This document shows positions 60,401 through 64,000 of a stretch of 64,000 nucleotides of DNA, piece by piece. The notes below the pieces were generated by a model. It had not been told where the DNA came from, ran no database searches, and saw only the letters and a list, made by a program, of their open reading frames with translations. The translations under genes were made by a program, and so were the position numbers. Positions within the stretch are counted from its first letter, which is position 1; each line of letters starts with the position of its first letter. Source of the DNA: Patagioenas fasciata (lineage: Eukaryota; Chordata; Aves; Columbiformes; Columbidae); contig NC_092525.1 of the NCBI RefSeq assembly GCF_037038585.1, positions 22,402,867-22,466,866 on the forward strand, read 5' to 3'.

Positions 60401-63400
60401 CCCACAATCATTACCAAAATTAAGTGTCATAAAGCACTTGGCAGTATTATTTGACTGCACACATGCAAATTTGGCCCAGACCACATTAGCTAACAAAAGC
60501 TTCTAGAAACAAACCATTCCAAGGACTACTCTAACATTCTGAGAATATTAAGTACTAATATGTGACGTATTTTTCACATCTGAGAAACAAGTTTGTCTAC
60601 AGAGCAGAAGGACCTTTTATTTTATGCGTTCCACACATATCATCCAAAACAATGCTGGTAGTTCTTCTCAAGGCTTGTCTTCAGAAGTTTAAAAAAGGAA
60701 AAAAAACACACTACATTTTTTGACCTTGCTCTATCTGTGCATGTTTTATCCATTTTGTTTACAGATAGTTTTATCTTCTGCTTCTCATTTGTGCAGCTCG
60801 GGGCTTCAGTCATCACAGGGAAGCCATTAAATCCAAGCAATGAACTTGTTTGAAACACAAAAATAACTGGAAAACATTACTGTAAAGGAAAATTGTCACG
60901 TTTGTTAAACTCATTTAAAAAAAGAATGACCTAAATAACAAACAGTATAAGTTAATGCATCAAAGCTAAAATGATGGACAGTCCTTTAACTTACACACCT
61001 TACAGATTTTCCTTAACTGCAACAAAAAAAGATGGAGTCCTTTGATATTAAGCAAAAGGCACATGAGAGGTAGGCATGTACCCTATACGACGCTTATCCA
61101 TCACCTGCGGTTACAAGCTCCACGTCAGGATTTCCACTGCAACCACCCTGCAAGATTCCCAAGGTTTCCAGTGTCCCGGGACAGATTTTTCAGCAGACCT
61201 CAAAATCAAATTCAAATAAAAGCTACTTTTCTGGTGTTGCAATGAAGAAATTGAGTGCTACGCGTTTGGGCTACTAAAGGGACAAAAGGGACACAAACGT
61301 TGCCCATGACAGAGGAGCAAACCTGCGCTCCTGCCAGGCTGCTCCCAGAAACAGGCAGCGCAAGGGTGTGAGCTCTCCAAATACATTCGCTTCTTTTAGG
61401 TCCTTCATTCAGGTCATTCTGCTTCCCTGCACTCTTCTGGCATCAAAAGATACCGCCCATAGCAGTCAGGAGGTCTAGTAACTTCAGAAACCTTTGGGTA
61501 GGGCCTAAATGAACTCAAGTTACTTTTATTCTAGTTTTTAGTGGGCTTTAGTATTTCTTTTATCTTAAAGGTATACATTGATATCTACTTGACAAGAGTG
61601 TTAGTTTATCGCTTTTGAATCATCATATTTTTTCCTAAATTCCTGGTTCCCACATGCCCCTGGTTAATCATTTACCATAAATTTGCCACATGAGAATAGC
61701 ACATACATAAAATCTCAAAAAAAAAGCAAACAATGTTGTATTTCTTACACAACACAAAACACTACAGAAATTCTGTTTTAGTTGTCTTCATTACAGAATT
61801 TCTCACCATATGTACATACACCAACTTACAGATAATTGACTACACTTTTTTCCCAGGAGCAAATGTATGTTCTTTAAAATAATGTAAGCAATATGAGAAA
61901 AGTTAGTAAAGAAGACTTAAAAGAACAGAATTCTTCAGCCATCTAAACCAGCAGGAACCCTGGCAATTCAACAGCACACTTCCAATTCACATAAATATGT
62001 TTCAGTATCCATAATGTGATTATTGAATGCAGCAATTTCTGCAAATCAGTTTCCTACACTTAGCCATTTTATAGCAGTTGAACATGAACCCAACAATGTT
62101 GATTGTTGGAATCAAAAAATACACTGCTCATACATGCTAATAATTTCTTCAGTATAAACAACAATTAGTTATTCTCTATTAGAACCCTAAATAGATTAGA
62201 GCTTAGAAACTCCTTTTTAGGAAGAGATGTCACAGGTAACTACAGCCAGTGGCTTAGGAAGTCCTCTGATTTGATTTTGGGCAGTATCAGAAAGAAAAAG
62301 GGTGCTCTGAGCTTACTCACAAAACATGAACTTACCTTCCCACAGGCTCTGCAATGATGCCTCCTTTTGGTGAATGTAAATCTGGCCTCGCATTTCATAC
62401 AATTTGGAGCTTGAGAATCTGGAACCCAAACTGGAGCCACCTCACCCAAAGTCGTAAAAGGCTTTCTGGCTGGAGCTCCAAACTGACCAGCTCTGAGATC
62501 ATTATCTGGACTATCTGGGGCTACTGCAAGGCACGAACTACTAGGGACTCCAGATTCATATTCTTCCAAATGTTCCCCATTAGTATCAGTAACAGAGGCA
62601 TTTGAAGATGTTTCACCAGGAAACACATCTGCTGGGTCCCTTAACTGTGTCTTACCAAAGACATTTTTGTTTTTACTATTACCTCCACAATTTGGGGGAA
62701 CAAGATCATTTTGTAAGTGGTCCGATAATGGCTTCGGAATCTGCAGTTTCAGATTTGTAGGTTGTTTAGGCCTCGCACCACCAAAAGGAACACTGACAGA
62801 TTGCAGATTAGTCACTGGTTTTGGTGAAGTTTGCCCTTGCATGGATGAAACCTGACTACAAAGATTGTGTAAATAATTTTTCTTTATGTGGTCACCAGTG
62901 CTGTTTAAAATAAGCCCGCTCCCTTCTGTGGCCTCATTTCCTCTCTGTTCATAAACATTAGCGTAACATTCGGACTTGCTCTCCTCTATCTCCTTTTCCT
63001 CTGTTACTGAGTCTTCCTTGGAGGGTAAAGTCTTTGGAACATGAGCAACAACTGGGTTCTGCATTCCATAGGAATCACAACCATTAGACAGAGAGCTTGC
63101 TGCTGATGTAGCCATCACATCAGAGAGACTGGACCCTTCAAGCTCATCTAGACCAGTCCCTTTTAAGTCTATGCCTGCCTCCACCATCCCACCACCACCG
63201 TCTTTGCTATTACTACACGCCTCATCAGGTTGTTCCGTCTGCAAAAGTCTTTCATCCTCTCCCAGAGTTTGTTTATTATTCATCTCATTCAACTTTGTCG
63301 GTTCCCAGTTAGTCATCTCCTGAGATTCAGGGTAACACTCAGCCACGCTGACCAATTCCGTTGCGCCATGATTTTTATCACATTCATTGACTTTGCTTTC

Positions 63401-64000
63401 AGTGGCGTTAACATCCTCAGGGGCAAAATGTTCTGCAACACATTCCTTGTAATTGCCACTTCCAGCCACGTCAGGTTGACAAGTTTCAGTGAGTCCAGAT
63501 AGCCTAGACTGTAGCTGTTGGGTTGTTTCCTCTTCTACGATTAAGCTTCCATTACTTGAACCAGAAGAAGAGTTTTTAGCGTCTAGATCCAATCTCTGAG
63601 GAATGGCTTTACTAGTAACATTTTCAACTGATAAACAATTTTCTTGCATTTTAACAGTACCATCAACGGGTCTCTGTAAGAGAGTCACTGCATTAATCTC
63701 TGCAGTTGTAGCTTCTGGAAACAGTGAATCTTTACTCATACTAAAGTCATCCTTTAATCGAGAGGAGGGACAAGCAACGGTCAGGCTTTCAGATGAAGCA
63801 TTAATCAAATGACTTAGAGAGTCATCTTCAGTGCACAGCCTATTTACTTGCTCTTCTGTATCTATATCTTTCTCTGTGGATCCATTTACAGTAACACTAA
63901 ACTGATCACTCTGTCGGTTTTCATTATCCAGTGTAAAGCTAATAGTGTCCATTAGGGACTGGCTGTTGTAATTTTTACAATCCAGCAAATCACCACTTTG
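30239..64000 (-). CDS. ZFYVE9: ZFYVE9 / SARA, FYVE-domain Smad anchor for receptor activation (16 coding exons; 5' end missing)
   Basis: Sixteen minus-strand exons join in phase to give 1255 residues plus TAA, open to the window edge at 64000. Domains in order: a long Ser/Glu/Asn-rich region (residues 1-520 of the part seen); a FYVE finger (about 525-588) with WVPD, RRHHCR and RVC motifs and four C-x2-C pairs; the Smad-binding domain (about 589-647); an RVWF motif (656-659); and the conserved C-terminal half ending [12 protein letters not shown] sits on early endosomes by binding PI3P through FYVE, binds Smad2/3 MH2 domains and the TGF-beta receptor complex, and recruits PP1. The paralog ZFYVE16 (endofin) has a similar layout, but the Smad-binding segment and C terminus match my memory of human ZFYVE9 with only scattered changes. 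Human is 1425 residues, so about 170 residues are beyond the right edge. The gene converges on CC2D1B. Confidence 0.97.
31198..31374 (-). CDS. ZFYVE9: ZFYVE9 exon, C-terminal domain
   Basis: The exon is 177 nt, phase 0 to 0, with donor gtaagt. It encodes [20 protein letters not shown] and continues through [19 protein letters not shown]. The neighbouring intron (31375-32368) has an A/T run near 31449-31460 and no gene. Confidence 0.96.
32369..32474 (-). CDS. ZFYVE9: ZFYVE9 exon, C-terminal domain
   Basis: The exon is 106 nt, phase 2 to 0, between ctttcacag and gtgagt. It encodes [20 protein letters not shown] then [15 protein letters not shown]. The intron upstream of it (32475-33274) shows nothing recognised. 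Confidence 0.96.
33275..33437 (-). CDS. ZFYVE9: ZFYVE9 exon, C-terminal domain
   Basis: The exon is 163 nt, phase 1 to 2, donor gtaagt. It encodes [20 protein letters not shown] and continues through [13 protein letters not shown]. The intron upstream of it (33438-34748) is unremarkable. Confidence 0.96.
34749..34829 (-). CDS. ZFYVE9: ZFYVE9 exon, C-terminal domain
   Basis: The exon is 81 nt, phase 1 to 1, between gttgttgcag and gtaaga. It encodes [20 protein letters not shown] then AKSSIVE. The intron upstream of it (34830-36274) shows nothing recognised. Confidence 0.96.
36275..36425 (-). CDS. ZFYVE9: ZFYVE9 exon, C-terminal domain
   Basis: The exon is 151 nt, phase 0 to 1, between tttgtttgcag and gtgagc. 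It encodes [20 protein letters not shown] and continues through [14 protein letters not shown]. The intron upstream of it (36426-39090) has an 8-C run at about 37282-37289 and T runs near 38334-38355. Confidence 0.96.
39091..39195 (-). CDS. ZFYVE9: ZFYVE9 exon, C-terminal domain
   Basis: The exon is 105 nt, phase 0 to 0, between aattaccag and gtaatg. It encodes [20 protein letters not shown] then [15 protein letters not shown], as in human. Confidence 0.95.
39926..40008 (-). CDS. ZFYVE9: ZFYVE9 exon, C-terminal domain
   Basis: The exon is 83 nt, phase 1 to 0, between tttattctag and gtaagt. It encodes [20 protein letters not shown] then TIMNLLA. The intron upstream of it (40009-42204) has a 15-nt direct repeat (41088-41102 and 41112-41126) but no gene. 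Confidence 0.95.
42205..42429 (-). CDS. ZFYVE9: ZFYVE9 exon, C-terminal domain
   Basis: The exon is 225 nt, phase 1 to 1, between ttgttcatag and gtaagt. It encodes [20 protein letters not shown] and continues through [20 protein letters not shown] then EYR. It is one of the most conserved blocks of SARA. Confidence 0.96.
44118..44469 (+). mobile_element. CR1 non-LTR retrotransposon, 5'-truncated 3' end
   Basis: The sequence follows the avian CR1 3' consensus: tttataaatatctcaaggg, gggcaatgggcacaga, ggttccatctgaatatgagg, aaacttctttact, ctgccagagaggttgt, ggtcccttccaacccc and a terminal tctgtgactctgtgatt. It is plus-oriented, antisense to ZFYVE9, and too truncated and diverged to be active. Confidence 0.92.
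46686..46900 (+). mobile_element. CR1 retrotransposon 3' end, older copy
   Basis: This fragment contains ccttggggaagtggtggatt, gggacagggtgctgggcc, tgccaagaaaggtttgacca and cccttccaacctggtattct followed by gtgattctatcat, typical of CR1 3' ends. It is plus-oriented, more diverged than the copy at 44118, and lies about 2.2 kb from it in the same intron. Confidence 0.85.
49508..49522. repeat. (AC)n microsatellite, about 7 units
   Basis: A short perfect alternating AC run lies in the large ZFYVE9 intron. A shorter AC run lies at 49981-49990. Confidence 0.8.
50627..50782 (-). CDS. ZFYVE9: ZFYVE9 exon
   Basis: The exon is 156 nt, phase 1 to 1, between tttctgcag and gtagga. It encodes [40 protein letters not shown] and [11 protein letters not shown], essentially identical to human. 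The intron upstream of it (50783-51678) shows nothing recognised. Confidence 0.96.
51679..51801 (-). CDS. ZFYVE9: ZFYVE9 exon
   Basis: The exon is 123 nt, phase 1 to 1, between cctttcacag and gtaagt. It encodes [20 protein letters not shown] then [20 protein letters not shown] and N. The intron upstream of it (51802-53520) is AT-rich without a recognised element. Confidence 0.96.
53521..53644 (-). CDS. ZFYVE9: ZFYVE9 exon
   Basis: The exon is 124 nt, phase 0 to 1, between tttcttgtag and gtgaga. It encodes [20 protein letters not shown] then [20 protein letters not shown] and G. Human has DICLFSGS at the variable start. Confidence 0.95.
54346..54515 (-). CDS. ZFYVE9: ZFYVE9 exon with RVWF motif
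   Basis: The exon is 170 nt, phase 1 to 0, between ttctcgctag and gtaagg. It encodes [20 protein letters not shown], then EVADAAKLT and a variable Thr/Ser linker ending LSAE. RVWF (54481-54492) fits the PP1 docking consensus, in keeping with SARA's known recruitment of PP1; the assignment to this motif is inference. Confidence 0.95.
54617..54740 (-). mobile_element. Old CR1-type 3' end relic
   Basis: The plus-strand words ggactggaagggacttaaga, catcatctactgcattccct, ggcaggatcatgta and cccttaaaaacctgatgtcc resemble the reverse complement of ancient sauropsid CR1 3' ends. It lies in the short intron upstream of the RVWF exon and would be sense-oriented with ZFYVE9. Confidence 0.5.
54848..55024 (-). 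CDS. ZFYVE9: ZFYVE9 exon: Smad-binding domain
   Basis: The exon is 177 nt, phase 1 to 1, between tttgctttag and gtaaga. It encodes [20 protein letters not shown] and the Pro-rich remainder through [18 protein letters not shown]. This is the SARA Smad-binding domain, which wraps around the Smad2/3 MH2 domain. It is almost unchanged from human and sits wholly on one exon. Confidence 0.97.
55025..57668. other. ZFYVE9 intron between FYVE and SBD exons
   Basis: This is 2.6 kb of AT-rich intron with short homopolymers (a G-rich run near 56160-56174) and no recognised repeat family or coding exon. Confidence 0.7.
57669..57768 (-). CDS. ZFYVE9: ZFYVE9 exon: second half of FYVE finger
   Basis: The exon is 100 nt, phase 0 to 1, between tttggttgcag and gtgagt. 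It encodes [20 protein letters not shown] then [13 protein letters not shown], with CAAC and CVIC zinc pairs and the RVC motif. It joins directly after RACGK of the previous exon. Confidence 0.97.
57769..62335. other. ZFYVE9 intron inside the FYVE coding region
   Basis: This is a 4.6-kb AT-rich intron. Apart from a 14-bp tandem duplication at 60278-60305, no repeat, RNA gene or coding exon was recognised. Confidence 0.7.
60278..60305. repeat. Two tandem copies of a 14-bp near-palindrome
   Basis: GGTTATCTTAACCA occurs twice in direct succession. Each unit is nearly its own reverse complement (GGTTA...TAACC), faintly like an HNF1-type site. Function is unknown. Confidence 0.8.
62336..64000 (-). 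CDS. ZFYVE9: ZFYVE9 large exon: acidic N-terminal region and first half of FYVE (runs off window)
   Basis: This is one open frame of 555 codons from the window edge to the donor gtaagt at 62335. It is Ser/Glu/Asn/Thr-rich with no obvious fold for about 520 residues, then [20 protein letters not shown] and [11 protein letters not shown], the FYVE start with WxxD and RRHHCR ligands for PI3P and two C-x2-C zinc pairs. No initiator is visible; the frame ([10 protein letters not shown]) continues beyond 64000. Confidence 0.96.

Noticed and set aside
62240..62335. Continuation of the ZFYVE9 large exon frame past RACGK
   Set aside because: A gtaagt donor at 62335 and the next exon at 57768 complete the FYVE finger; the read-through residues do not match FYVE.
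62354..63812. Several plus-strand open frames over the ZFYVE9 large exon
   Set aside because: They are antisense shadows of the 555-codon ZFYVE9 exon.
1..64000. An undescribed biological system
   Set aside because: Everything coding that I can support belongs to two known conserved vertebrate genes; the rest is intron, UTR and CR1 or simple repeat sequence.

Overview
The window is vertebrate nuclear DNA, most likely from a bird. It holds two multi-exon genes with canonical GT-AG introns in a tail-to-tail arrangement. The avian or sauropsid call rests on CR1 retrotransposon 3' ends that finish in the typical TTCTGTGATT-type octamer repeats, on short introns, and on proteins that differ from my memory of the human orthologs at scattered sites. 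No bacterial, viral, CRISPR or mobile-operon content was seen, and the species cannot be named from this sequence.

Positions 1-25606, plus strand: CC2D1B (coiled-coil and C2 domain containing 1B; Lgd/Freud-2 family). Twenty-one coding exons were placed by reading splice sites and checking that every intron phase joins. They encode about 813 residues with four DM14 repeats and a C-terminal C2 domain, ending at a TAG at 25604-25606. The N-terminal coding exon or exons lie upstream of base 1. A likely 3' UTR intron (25618-26834) and a 3' UTR exon running to AATAAA signals near 27933-27970 follow.

Positions 30239-64000, minus strand: ZFYVE9 (SARA, Smad anchor for receptor activation). Sixteen coding exons give 1255 residues plus a stop. 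They comprise most of a long acidic and serine-rich N-terminal region, a complete FYVE zinc finger split across two exons, the Smad-binding domain on its own exon, an RVWF motif that fits a PP1 docking site, and the conserved C-terminal half. The 5' end of the gene, by memory of the human length roughly 170 residues, runs off the right edge.

Between the two stop codons (25607-30238) there is about 4.6 kb of 3' UTR and intergenic sequence with candidate poly(A) signals for both strands. Both genes act on endosomes: CC2D1B proteins bind ESCRT-III CHMP4, and SARA binds PI3P on early endosomes and presents Smad2/3 to the TGF-beta receptor. The same convergent neighbourhood exists in human 1p32, as I recall.

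The introns hold CR1 relics (two clear, one older), simple repeats and an 18-base G run. No new gene or undescribed system was found. The most interesting points are the repeated intron positions and phases in the DM14 modules, a possible optional 28-codon or 3-nt exon in CC2D1B, and the 3' UTR intron just after the CC2D1B stop.
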